NCBI GenBank assembly: GCA_947577025.1
Contig: CANPTO010000006.1
Span: forward strand, 1 to 64,000
Source of the DNA: an uncultured Clostridiaceae bacterium
GTDB taxonomy: Bacteria; Bacillota; Clostridia; TANB77; CAG-508
Direction of reading: 5' to 3'
Length of the DNA stretch: 64,000 nucleotides
Of the stretch, positions 37,534-47,100 are shown piece after piece (positions within the stretch are counted from its first letter, which is position 1; every line of letters starts with the position of its first letter). The notes under the pieces are model-generated. The model searched no databases. It was not told where the DNA came from and saw only the letters and a list, made by a program, of their open reading frames with translations. A program made the translations under genes and the position numbers.

Positions 37534-37977
37534 TTATTTTATTTTAAATAATTCTGTACCATATTCTACTGTTTCTCCGTCTTTTACTAATATTTCTACT
37601 ATTTCTCCTGCATATTCTGATTCTATTTCATTCATTAGCTTCATTGCTTCTATTATACATAGTGTTTCCCCTTTTTTTACGCTTTGACCTACTTCTACAT
37701 ATGGCTTTTCTGTTGGTGATGGTTTTAGGTAGAATGTTCCTACCATTGGTGATTTTACTATTTTATAGTTCTCGTCTGTTTCGGTTGTTGGTTGTGTCTC
37801 TACTGTTTGTTGTTTCTTTTCTAGTATTTCAGTTGGTTGTTCTTTTATTATTTCTTTAACAATTTGATTGTTCTTTTTTACGCTTATTTTTATTCCATCT
37901 GGAAATTCTAGGTTTACTTCGTCTACTTTTGATTCGCCTATGTCGGTTATTAGTTTTTTTATTTCGTTGTAGTCCAT
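37534..37977 (-). CDS. accB: Biotin carboxyl carrier protein of acetyl-CoA carboxylase
   Basis: This is a 147-residue carrier whose biotin moves CO2 between AccC and AccA/AccD. The N-terminal helix (MDYNEIKKLITDIGESKVDE) is followed by a Thr/Glu/Pro-rich linker (about 45-70) and the biotinyl domain with PMVGTFYLKPSP, then the biotin site EAMKLMNEIES (Lys about 113). Length and order are normal. Confidence 0.96.
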   Translation of the reverse strand: MDYNEIKKLITDIGESKVDEVNLEFPDGIKISVKKNNQIVKEIIKEQPTEILEKKQQTVETQPTTETDENYKIVKSPMVGTFYLKPSPTEKPYVEVGQSVKKGETLCIIEAMKLMNEIESEYAGEIVEILVKDGETVEYGTELFKIK

Positions 37978-38039
37978 TTTTGTTTTTTCCTTTCTTTTTT
38001 GGTTTGTGGTTTGGGGTTTGTGGTTTGGATTTCCGCTTT

Positions 38040-38130
38040 GGGGACAGTTCCTAATCTAGCCAGATTATTATGTCTTTTTTGCTTGTGGTTCTTCTCTATC
38101 TTGTTTCCGATTACGAACCGTCCCCAAAGC
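38040..38130. repeat. R2 repeat in the accB-fabF gap
   Basis: GGGGACAGTTCCTAATCTAG ... GATTACGAACCGTCCCCAAAG, one of four full copies within or beside the fatty-acid operon. The ends GGGGACAGTTC and GAACCGTCCCC are inverted repeats with one mismatch. Confidence 0.88.
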
Positions 38131-38153
38131 TAGTCCTCCAAGCTACTGTCTGC

Positions 38154-39392
38154 CTATTGTTCGTATTTTTTGAATATTATTGTGCTGTTGTGACCGCCAA
38201 AGCCTAGGGAGTTTGACATTGCGGTTTTTATTTCTTGGTTTTGTGGTTCATTTGGTACTATGTCTAGGTCGCATTCTTCGTCTTTTTCTTTGTAGTTTAT
38301 TGTTGGGGGTATTAGTTTTTCTTGTATTGCTTTTATGCTTATTACTGCTTCTACTCCTCCAGCTGCTCCTAGTAAGTGGCCTACGTTTCCTTTGGTTGAA
38401 CTTACTTTTACGGTTTTACTTGCTTCTCCTAGTGCTTTTTTTATTGCTTTTGTTTCTATACTATCGTTTAGATGTGTTGAGGTTCCATGTGCATTTATGT
38501 AGTCTATTTCTTCTGGTTTTAGTTTGGCGTCTTCCATTGCTCTTGTCATTGCTTTTGCTCCGCCTTCTCCTTCTGGACATGGTGAGGTTATGTGGTATGC
38601 GTCTGTACTAGAGCCAAATCCTACTAGTTCTGCATATATTTTGGCATTTCTTTTTTTGGCGTGTTCTAGTTCTTCTAATACTAATATTCCTGCGCCTTCT
38701 CCCATTACAAATCCATTTCTTTCTTTGTCAAATGGTATGCTCGCTCTGTTTTTGTCAGTTGCATTTGATAGTGCTTTCATGTTTTCAAATCCTGCTATTC
38801 CTACTTCACATATTGAGGCTTCTGCTCCTCCTGCTATTATTACGTCTTCTGCTCCTAATTTTATTGTTTTGTATGCTTCTCCTATTGCTTGTGTTGATGA
38901 ACTGCATGCTGTTACTATTGCCATTGATTCTCCTTTGAAGCCAAATTCTATTGCTATATTTCCTGCTGGCATATTTGCTATTGACATTGGTATGAACATT
39001 GGTGATACTCTGTTGTTGCCTTTTAGTGTGTTTATTTCACATTGGTCTTGTATTGTTTTTAGCCCGCCTATTCCTGAGCTTACATATGTTCCTACTCTTT
39101 CAAAGTCTGTGTTTTCAGTATTTATTTTGCTATCTTTTACTGCTTCTCTTGCTGCTATTATTGCAAATTGTGAAGATTTATCTAATCTTTTGGCTTGTTT
39201 TGGTTCAAAATAGTTTAGTGGATTATATTCTTTTACTTCTGCTGCTAATTTTGTTTTAAAATTAGTTGTGTCGAATAATGAAATATTGTCTATTCCACAT
39301 TTTTTGTTTTTTATTCCTTTCCAAGTTTCTTGGGTGTCTTTTCCTATTGGAGTTATTGCTCCAAGTCCTGTTATTACTACTCTTCTTTCCAT
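38154..39392 (-). CDS. fabF: 3-oxoacyl-ACP synthase II FabF
   Basis: This is the elongating condensing enzyme. The 412-residue thiolase-fold protein has the active-site cysteine in VTACSSSTQAIGEAY (about 163-177), histidines in NAHGTSTHLND (about 300) and KGNVGHLLGAAGG (about 335), and the GFGGHN end. Length is standard. It is the only ketoacyl synthase in the window, and FabH (KAS III) is absent. GGAGGAAAAACAA precedes the ATG. Confidence 0.97.
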   Translation of the reverse strand: MERRVVITGLGAITPIGKDTQETWKGIKNKKCGIDNISLFDTTNFKTKLAAEVKEYNPLNYFEPKQAKRLDKSSQFAIIAAREAVKDSKINTENTDFERVGTYVSSGIGGLKTIQDQCEINTLKGNNRVSPMFIPMSIANMPAGNIAIEFGFKGESMAIVTACSSSTQAIGEAYKTIKLGAEDVIIAGGAEASICEVGIAGFENMKALSNATDKNRASIPFDKERNGFVMGEGAGILVLEELEHAKKRNAKIYAELVGFGSSTDAYHITSPCPEGEGGAKAMTRAMEDAKLKPEEIDYINAHGTSTHLNDSIETKAIKKALGEASKTVKVSSTKGNVGHLLGAAGGVEAVISIKAIQEKLIPPTINYKEKDEECDLDIVPNEPQNQEIKTAMSNSLGFGGHNSTIIFKKYEQ

Positions 39393-39482
39393 TTGTTTTT
39401 CCTCCTGTTCTATTTTGTTTATTGGTTTTCGCTATTTAAAGCTGTTCATAATCTAGCTGGATTGACTTCTGTTTTCCGCATT

Positions 39483-39613
39483 GGGGACAGTTCCTAATCT
39501 AGCCAGATTATTTTTGTTTGTTACTTAAAGTGCTTCTCTATCTTGTTTCCGATTACGAACCGTCCCCAAAGCTACTCTTCTGCCTTGTTTCCGATTACGA
39601 AGCGTCCCCAAGG
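39483..39613. repeat. R2 repeat with extra half copy in the fabF-fabG gap
   Basis: A full copy runs from GGGGACAGTTCC (39483) to GAACCGTCCCC (about 39566). A tandem 3' half copy, TTGTTTCCGATTACGAAGCG..., continues to about 39613. Confidence 0.88.
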
Positions 39614-39624
39614 CTATTTTGTTT

Positions 39625-40359
39625 TTACATTAACATTCCACCATCTACATGAATAACTTGCCCCGTTATGTATGAGCTTTCTTCTGAGGCTAGAAATTTT
39701 ACTACGTTTGCTACGTCTTGTGCCTGACCCATTCTTTTTAGTGGTATTGTTTTTGCTATTTCTTCTTTTATTTCTTCTTTTAACACATCTGTCATTGCTG
39801 TTTCTATGAAGCCTGGTGCTATGCTATTTACTAGTATGTTTCTTGAGCCTACTTCTTTTGCTAGACTTTTTGTGAAGCCTATTATTCCTGCTTTTGAGGC
39901 TGCATAGTTTGCTTGCCCTGCGTTTCCGCTTATTCCTACTACTGATGATATGTTTATAATTCTTCCAGTGCGGTTTTTCATCATGTATGGGATGATGTTT
40001 TTTGTCATGTTATATGTTCCTACTAAGTTTACATTTATTACGTCTTCAAAGTCTTCTTTTTTCATTCTCATTAGTAGCGTGTCTTTTGTGATTCCTGCAT
40101 TGTTTACTAGTACATCTATTTTTCCATATTCTTCTATTATTTGTTTTGCTATTTTTTCGCAGTCTTCATAGTTTGATACATCTCCTTGAAGGCTTAAACA
40201 TTTTGCTCCTGTTTGTTCTATTTCTTGTTTTGTGTTTTTTAGTTCTTCGTTTTCTTTTCTGTAATTTATGGCTATATCATAGCCTGCTTGTGCAAGTGTT
40301 ATTGCTATTTGTCTGCCTATTCCTCGGGTTGCTCCTGTTATTAATGCGGTTTTTTTCAT
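39625..40359 (-). CDS. fabG: 3-oxoacyl-ACP reductase FabG
   Basis: This enzyme performs NADPH-dependent reduction of 3-oxoacyl-ACP. The 244-residue SDR protein shows TGATRGIGRQIA (about 8-19), NNAGIT, the catalytic Ser in ISSVVG (about 137-142) and YAASKAG (Tyr about 151, Lys about 155), VNSIAPGFIETAMTD, and the end ITGQVIHVDGGMLM. Length is normal. AAGGAAACCAAAAAA precedes the ATG, and R2 repeats flank the gene on both sides. Confidence 0.97.
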   Translation of the reverse strand: MKKTALITGATRGIGRQIAITLAQAGYDIAINYRKENEELKNTKQEIEQTGAKCLSLQGDVSNYEDCEKIAKQIIEEYGKIDVLVNNAGITKDTLLMRMKKEDFEDVINVNLVGTYNMTKNIIPYMMKNRTGRIINISSVVGISGNAGQANYAASKAGIIGFTKSLAKEVGSRNILVNSIAPGFIETAMTDVLKEEIKEEIAKTIPLKRMGQAQDVANVVKFLASEESSYITGQVIHVDGGMLM

Positions 40360-40407
40360 TTTTTTGGTTTCCTTTCTTTTTTGGTTTGTGGTTTGGGTTT
40401 CCGCGTT

Positions 40408-40540
40408 GGGGACAGTTCCTAATCTAGCCAGATTATTTCGTTTTTTTGGCTTGTGGTTCTTCTCTATCTTGTTTCCGATTACGAACCGTCCCCAATGCTA
40501 CTCTTCTGCCTTGTTTCCGATTACGAACTGTCCCCAATGC
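40408..40540. repeat. R2 repeat overlapping the fabD 3' end
   Basis: A full copy at 40408-40493 is followed by a half copy to about 40540. On the minus strand the repeat is read in the fabD frame and encodes two tandem VALGTVRNRKQ units plus the last residues, with the stop at 40433. Confidence 0.88.
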
Positions 40541-41471
40541 TACTTCTCTTATTGCTTTTTCTAAGGTTTCTGTGTTGTTTATGTTTATTATGTTTGTGTT
40601 GTTTGGTGTGGGCATTCTTTTTAGAAAGCCTGATAGGGTTTTTCCTGGACCTATTTCTATGAATGTGTCTATTCCGCTTTGCAAGCATTGTTTGTAGTAC
40701 TTTGTCAAACCTTACTGGGCTTGTTATGTGTTTTGCTAGTATGGTTTTGATGTTGTCTGTTTCTTCGTATGGTTTTCCGTCTATATTTTTTATTACTTTT
40801 GTATTTGTTTTTGTGTTTATTGTTACTTTTTCTAATTCTTTCTTTAGTGCCTCTGAACATTTTGATAGTTTTTCGGTGTGAAATGGTCCTGCTGTATTTA
40901 GTAGCATTACTTTTTTTGCTCCCATTTCTTGTGCTATTTCTTCCGCTTCTTTTACTGCTTCTTCTTCGCCTGATATTACTGTTTGACCTATTGTATTGTA
41001 GTTTGCAGGTACTACGAAACCACTTTGTACTTTACTACATACTTCTTCTACTTCTTTATTTCCTAACCCTATAATTGCTGCCATTTTCCAGTTTCCTTCT
41101 GGGGTTAAATTGTGCATTATTTCGCCTCTTTTTTGTACAAGCTTTACTCCTTCTTTAAATGATATTGCTTTTGCTTCTATTAATGCTGTGTATTCTCCTA
41201 GGCTTAAGCCTGCTGACATTTGTGGTGTTATTCCATTTTTATGTAGTATTTCTAGTATTGCTAGACTTTGTGTTAGTATTGCTAGTTGTGTGTTTTGGGT
41301 TTCGTTTAGCTTTTCTTCTGGTCCTTCAAATGATATTTGTTTTATATTAATTCCTGTTATTTTTGAAACTTCGTCATATATTTTTCTTACTTCTTCATAA
41401 GCCTCGTATAAGTCTTTCCCCATCCCTACTTTTTGGCTTCCTTGACCTGGAAACAAAAATCCTATTTTCAT
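40433..41471 (-). CDS. fabD: Malonyl-CoA:ACP transacylase FabD, one frameshift and repeat-coded tail
   Basis: This enzyme loads malonyl onto ACP. The frame from 41471 carries IGFLFPGQGSQKVGMGKDLY, the nucleophile in GLSLGEYTALIEA (Ser about 91) and the GPFHTEKL His site (about 200). At 40674-40676 an extra C before GGA breaks it. Dropping the C gives MLAKGIDTFIEIGPGKTL, a classic FabD C-terminal motif. The frame then ends at 40433, for 345 residues. About 35 extra C-terminal residues come from an inserted R2 repeat, so the core is about 310 residues, the usual length. Confidence 0.9.
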
Positions 41472-41519
41472 TTTGTTTTTCCTCCTATTATGTTTTAAAT
41501 TAGTTCTAATTTTACTAAT

Positions 41520-43229
41520 TTATTGTTCTATCATATCTAAGTTTGCTTGCCTTTTTATTTTATTTGTTGATGTTTTTATTAGTGGCTTTTCTGTTAATAT
41601 TATCCCTCTTATCGCTTTATATGGTGGCATTTTTTTATTTATTTCTTTTACTTTTTCAAATAATACATTATATATTTGTTCTTCTGTTTTTACTTTATAT
41701 GTTTCTTGTATTATTTTTCTGTCATATACAATTTTGACATTTATTTTTATATTTTCTTTGTCTTCTGATTGGCTTTTTCCAAATATAAATGATTCTTTTA
41801 CTCCTTCTATTTTGTTTACTAAGTTTTCCATTTCTTCTGGGAATATGTTTTTCCCATTTTTTAGAACTATTACACTCTTTTTTCTTCCTTTTATGAATAT
41901 GTAACCGTCTTCATCTATTTTTGCTAAGTCTCCTGTATAAAACCATCCATTTCTTATTGCTTCTTTTGTGGCTTTTTTGTCATTATAATATCCTAACATT
42001 ATGTTTGGGCCTTTTACTATTAGTTCTCCAACCCCTTCTTTGTCTGCATCTACTACCTTTGCTTTAACACTTGGAACAGCTTTTCCTATACTTCCTATTC
42101 TATATTCTTTATTTGTTCCAATTCCTATAACTGGAGATGTTTCTGTTAAGCCATATCCTTGCACTAGGTTTATTCCTAATAGCCTATATTTTTCTTCTAT
42201 TTTTTTATCTAGTGCTGCTGCTCCACTTATAAATAGTTTTATTTTTCCTCCTAGCATTTCATGTATTTCATTAAAGGCTTTTTTTCTTTCTTCCATTGTA
42301 GAATTTTTATATTTTTCTTCTTTTTCTAGTATTTCTTGTAATTTTCCTTTTTTCTCTAAGCTTCTTCTAATTGCCATAAATAGTCTTTCATATATTCCTG
42401 GTACACATGCCATTACTGTTACTTCGTATTCATTTAAGTTTTCTATAATATGCCTTATTCCATCACAAAAGGCTATTTGAGAACCTTTATATAATGAGAA
42501 TAAGAACCCTACTGTACATTCAAATACATGGTGGTCTGGTAATACTGAAAGTATTGTATCTTCTTCATTTACATCTAATATACTTCCTATATCCATTAAG
42601 TTTGAACATATATTTTTGTGTGAAAGTGCTACTACTTTTGAATTTGATGTTGTTCCTGATGTGAATAGCATTATACTCATTTCTTCTGGATTTATTTTCG
42701 CATTTATAAAGCTTGTATCTTTATTTTTTATTAGTGTATGGCCTTTTTGTATTAGTTCTTCTTGTGAGTATATTCCTTGTGTGCTTATTTTTCTATCCAT
42801 TGAAATTAGGTGTTTTAGTTTGTTTTTTGTACTATATTTTATTTTCTTTATTGTTTCTTCATATTTTTCTGAATAAAATATTGCTTCTACTTCTGCTCTT
42901 TGTATTAATGACGATAGTTCATTTTCTGGTAATGATTTATCTAATGGTACTACTACTCCTGTTCCGCATACTACTGATAAGTAAGCAATTTCCCATTCTA
43001 GTCTGTTTTCTCCAATTACTGCTATTCTTTTTCCTTTAAGGCCAATATCTATTAATGCTGTTCCTAATGCATCTACAATTTCTCGTATTTCTTCATGTGT
43101 ATATATTTTATATTTTCCTTCTGATATTTTTATTTTGTATGCTGGTCTATTTTTATATTGTTGTTTCGTTTTAGTTAACATGTCTTTTAGGTCTGTTATT
43201 TTTAATGTTTCATATAACTTTTCACTCAT
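41520..43229 (-). CDS. AMP-forming acyl-CoA/acyl-ACP synthetase
   Basis: This ANL-superfamily enzyme activates a fatty acid via acyl-AMP. The 569-residue product has the P-loop LFTSGTTSNSKVVALSHKN (about 188-206), ISGAAALDKKIEE, YGLTETSPVIG, YYTGDLAKIDEDGYIFIKGRKK-like FYTGDLAKIDEDGY (about 425) and the C-terminal lysine region APYKAIRG-like MPPYKAIRG. It is most like long-chain fatty-acid ligases. As the first gene of the fatty-acid operon, it may feed exogenous or recycled acyl chains to ACP or CoA. That role is inference. Confidence 0.9.
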   Translation of the reverse strand: MSEKLYETLKITDLKDMLTKTKQQYKNRPAYKIKISEGKYKIYTHEEIREIVDALGTALIDIGLKGKRIAVIGENRLEWEIAYLSVVCGTGVVVPLDKSLPENELSSLIQRAEVEAIFYSEKYEETIKKIKYSTKNKLKHLISMDRKISTQGIYSQEELIQKGHTLIKNKDTSFINAKINPEEMSIMLFTSGTTSNSKVVALSHKNICSNLMDIGSILDVNEEDTILSVLPDHHVFECTVGFLFSLYKGSQIAFCDGIRHIIENLNEYEVTVMACVPGIYERLFMAIRRSLEKKGKLQEILEKEEKYKNSTMEERKKAFNEIHEMLGGKIKLFISGAAALDKKIEEKYRLLGINLVQGYGLTETSPVIGIGTNKEYRIGSIGKAVPSVKAKVVDADKEGVGELIVKGPNIMLGYYNDKKATKEAIRNGWFYTGDLAKIDEDGYIFIKGRKKSVIVLKNGKNIFPEEMENLVNKIEGVKESFIFGKSQSEDKENIKINVKIVYDRKIIQETYKVKTEEQIYNVLFEKVKEINKKMPPYKAIRGIILTEKPLIKTSTNKIKRQANLDMIEQ

Positions 43230-43460
43230 TTTTTATACCTCGCTTTTTAATATTTTATATCATAGATTTTTTAAAATTTCTTTAGAATGGGTGGTCAGTA
43301 TAATATGGTTTTGGAGAAATAAAATTGGAAGTAAGCTAGTAAAGGATATAGTTTTTGGGCTAATTTTTAAAGAATTAATTTATATTTAATTTTTTACTTG
43401 ATATTATCAAACAACTGTTTCATAATGTATAAAAAATTTACAGAGATTGGAAGTGATATT
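43230..43460. other. Divergent promoter region of the fatty-acid operon
   Basis: This AT-rich region lies between the operon's first gene and the divergent KilA-N gene. TCAGTATAATATGG and TTGATAATATCAAG-like palindromic stretches (GATATTATC near 43401) are visible, but no FapR or FabT operator can be claimed. Confidence 0.35.
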
Positions 43461-44132
43461 ATGAGTAAAGAACTTGTACAGACACAAATGAATGTAAATA
43501 ATAGGCAAATAAGAGTTATGAGAGTAGGCAATCTAGATTATATATCTTTAACAGATTTAGCCAAATATCAAAATGAAAATGATCCATCTGGAGTTATACG
43601 AAACTGGATGTCAAATAAAAATTCATTTGATTTTTATAATCTTTGGGAAGAATTGCATAATGAAAATTTTAATTCCGTGGAATCACACAGAATTAAAATT
43701 GATGAAGTTGGTTATAATCGTTTTACTATGACACCAAATCGTTGGAAGAAAGATTTTAATGCAATTGGAATAATTCCAAGTAGTGGAAAATATAGTGTAG
43801 GAACATTTGCACATCCTGATATTGCTTTTGAATTTGCAAGTTGGCTAAATGTAGAATTTAAATTATATTTAATTACAGAATTTGAAAGATTAAAACAAAA
43901 TGAAAGTTAGCAAAATAAAATTGATTGGTCAGTTAGAAGAGAGCTTGCGAAAACAAATTATAGGATACATACTAATAGTATAAAAGAAAATATTATACCT
44001 ACACTAACTGAAAAGCAAAAAATATATGTATATGCTAATGAAGCTGATATTTTAAATGTTGCATTATTTGGAATGACTGCAAAGGAATGGAAGGACAAAA
44101 ATACTACTTTAGACAGATGCTCAATTTTATAA
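43461..44132 (+). pseudogene. KilA-N domain protein interrupted by an in-frame TAG
   Basis: The frame from 43461 encodes a KilA-N DNA-binding domain (YISLTDLAKYQNENDPSGVI, NWMSNKNSFDFYNLWEELHN, FTMTPNRWKKDFNAIGI, FAHPDIAFEFASWL) and stops at TAG (43908-43910). The same frame then continues with family-like sequence (DWSVRRELAKTNYRIHTNSI, YANEADILNVALFGMTAKEW) up to 44132, where it is truncated. The single nonsense codon and lost C-terminus mark it as decaying. The family is typical of phages and mobile elements. It lies beside the Wadjet operon in convergent orientation. Confidence 0.8.
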
Positions 44133-44183
44133 TAAAATATAGAATATTTCACCATCAAAGTGGTAAGATATTCTATATTTTTT
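44133..44183. terminator. Bidirectional terminator between KilA-N gene and jetC
   Basis: AAAATATAGAATAT..CACCA and TGGT..ATATTCTATATTTTTT form a long stem with T-runs on both strands. Confidence 0.85.
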
Positions 44184-44196
44184 AATTCATATTTAT

Positions 44197-47100
44197 TTAC
44201 TCAAAAAGATTTAATTGCTCCACATTACTTCTTAAATACACTTGCTCTAACGATGTATCTACTGCTACGTCTCCATTTATTCGTGCGTCTTCTATGTTTA
44301 AGAAGCTGTTATTGGTGTATTTACTACTTCTTAGTGCTAATTGGTATATTAGGGTGAATTTGTCTGTTATTGAACTTTGGCTTAGGTCTGATAGGCATAT
44401 CATTTGGGTGTTAAACCTTTTTGATATTTCTAACATTGGCTCTAATAGGTGTTTTGATGAGGTTTTTCCGAATGGGTTATCTAATATGAATACTTTTGAG
44501 GTCTCTGCTTTTTCGTCTTCTCCCATATTTTCTAGCTCTTTTTTTCTGGTGTATTGGGTTAGTGCTGATAGTAGTGCGAAACATGCTATAAATTTTTGCC
44601 CGCCTGAGTTTTCTACTATTACTTCTTCCCATTGCCTTAAACCACTATTTTTGTTTTCTATGTCAAATTTGTATAGTTTTACTTTTATTGTTTCTATGTC
44701 TAATGTTAGGTTTAGTAACTTACGGTCTGATAATTGTGTCATTACTTTACTTTCTATTGTCTTTGTTATATCTTCTGTACTTTTACATTCCTCACGTAAG
44801 TCTTGTATGCAAGTTTCTATGTGGTTTTCTATCCTTTTTTCTACATAGTCTTTTAGTTCTTGTGGTATGTCTATTTTTAGTATTTGTACATATCTTTCTC
44901 CTATTTTTATTCTTGAGGATTCTGATATCTTTTTCATTTCTTCATATAGCATTTTTCCTTGTTTTATTGCATGTTCTAGTATGTTTTTCTTGTCTTTTTC
45001 TATATTTTGTAGTGATAAATTTACTATTGCTATATATTCTGTTAGTTTTTCTACAGATTGTCCTATTTTTTCGTATATGTGATAGTATGTTTCAAAAGTT
45101 CCTGCTTGTCCATCTTGTATTTTTACGTTTTCTAAAAATGTGTTTATTATTCTATGTTTGTTTTTGTAATTATTGTTTATTTCTAAATTTTTTCTATAGC
45201 TTATATCTTTATTTGTTTGATTTTCTTTTTTTAGCTGTGTATATTTACTTAGTAGTTCTTGCAAATCTACTTTTTCTAGCTCTATTTTTTGAAGTTCTTG
45301 CTCTATATTTTTTATATCTATTTTTCTTGCAATTTCGTTTATTTGATATGTGATTTTTTTATTTTTTTCCATATATTCTTTTTGATTTTTCCTACCTTCT
45401 TGGTTTGCTTCTTTTATATTTTCTCTTCTTTTTTCATAGTTTCCTTTTATTTGACTTGCACTTATAGGTTCTTCTTTTCCTATCTTTTTCAAATTATTAT
45501 TTGTTTCTTGAAATTGTGTTTCTATTCTTATATAGCTATTTATTTTGTTATCTGCTATTTTTCTTACTTCTTCTAGTTCGTTTTCCTCTTCTTCTTTCTT
45601 CTCTTTGGCCAGGTCTTCCATTTCTTCTGAATATATGATAGATATATAATCTTCTTCTCTTAAATCTCCATAGTCTTTTTGTCTTTCTTTTGCTTTTTCT
45701 TCTTTTATTTTATTCCAGTTTGCTAACTCTTTATTTATTTCATCCATGTTTTGCTTATATTCATTGTTTAAAATTTCATACTTAGCTTCTAGTTCTTCTA
45801 TAGATATATTTAATAAAGTTCCTTCTTCTCTTTTTGGTATTTTTATTTGTTTTTCAGTTATTTCTTCTAATTTATGTGTTAAACTACTTTTATTTACTAC
45901 ATTTTCTTTGCTTTTTTTATCCGCTTCTTCTATTTTATTTTCTATGTTTTCATTTTCTTTTGTATTTGTTTCTATCTGATTTTCACAGTTCTGCTTTTCT
46001 TTTTCATTTTCCATATAGTAAGTGTTATTTTCTATATATTTTAAAAAGTCTTCTTTTTGCTGTTTGTTTTCTTTTAGTTGTTCTGATTTTTCTTGATTTT
46101 CATATTTTTTGTTTTCTATTTCTTGTTCCCATTTTTCTTTATTTTCTTTGTGGTTTTGGTTTTCTTCTTTTTTATCTTTTATTTGTCTTTCTAAGCTTAG
46201 TTTTTCCTCTTCTATTTCTTTTTTGTCTTTTTCTTCGTAATTAAATGCACTTACTATTTCTAAATGATTTTTTATTTTGTTTACTTGTTTTTCTGTATCT
46301 TCTTTTCTGATTTTGTAGTTTTCTAGTTGTTCTTCTAACTTTTCTTTATATTGGTTTGCATTTTCTGAAAAACATTCTTTATGATACAAGCTTAGCAAAT
46401 ATATTTCTTCTACTTTTATTATTTGCTTTTCTTTTTGCATTACTTTATCTATATTTTCATATGTTATAATTGGTGCTATTTTGTTTGTTTCTTCTTTTAT
46501 GTCTAATTTTTTTATTTTTTCTAAGTCTTCTTTTGTTACTATATAACAATATGGCAATATTGGATTTTTTTCTAGTAATTCTTTTTGATATTTTTCTTGT
46601 TGCTTTTTTAAGTATTCTTCTCCTGTTATGTATTCTATATTTTCCTTTTCTAATATTTCTCTTATTTGTTTTGAGTTGTGCAATCTTCCTTCTTGTAGGT
46701 CTGTTAGTGTTTCTTTTACTTTGTTTATTTTATTTATTTGTTCTTCTAATTTTCTTTTATTTTCTAAGTATTTTTCTTTAATTATAGGTTCATATACTTG
46801 TTTTTGATATATACTTTCTTCTATTCTATGATATTTTAGTATTTGTTTTATTTCTTCTTCTTTTTCTAAAAATTCTTTATATTGTATATTTTTTTGCGTA
46901 TGCTTACTTGTTAGTTCTTCTATTTTTTCGTTGTTTTCTTCTTGTTTTTCATTTGCTTCTTTTATATTTTTACTTAATAGCTGTATTTGTTCTTCATTTT
47001 CTTGTATTTTAGTTTTTAAGTCTTGCTCCTGTTTTTCTAGGCTTTCATTTATTTTTTGAACTTCTTTTTCTTCTAGCTCATTTAATAGGTTTCTGGTTAA

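Noticed and set aside
43908-43910. TAG as a sense codon
   Set aside because: Only this truncated gene contains it in frame; other genes use TAG normally as a terminal stop (for example the pseudouridine synthase).
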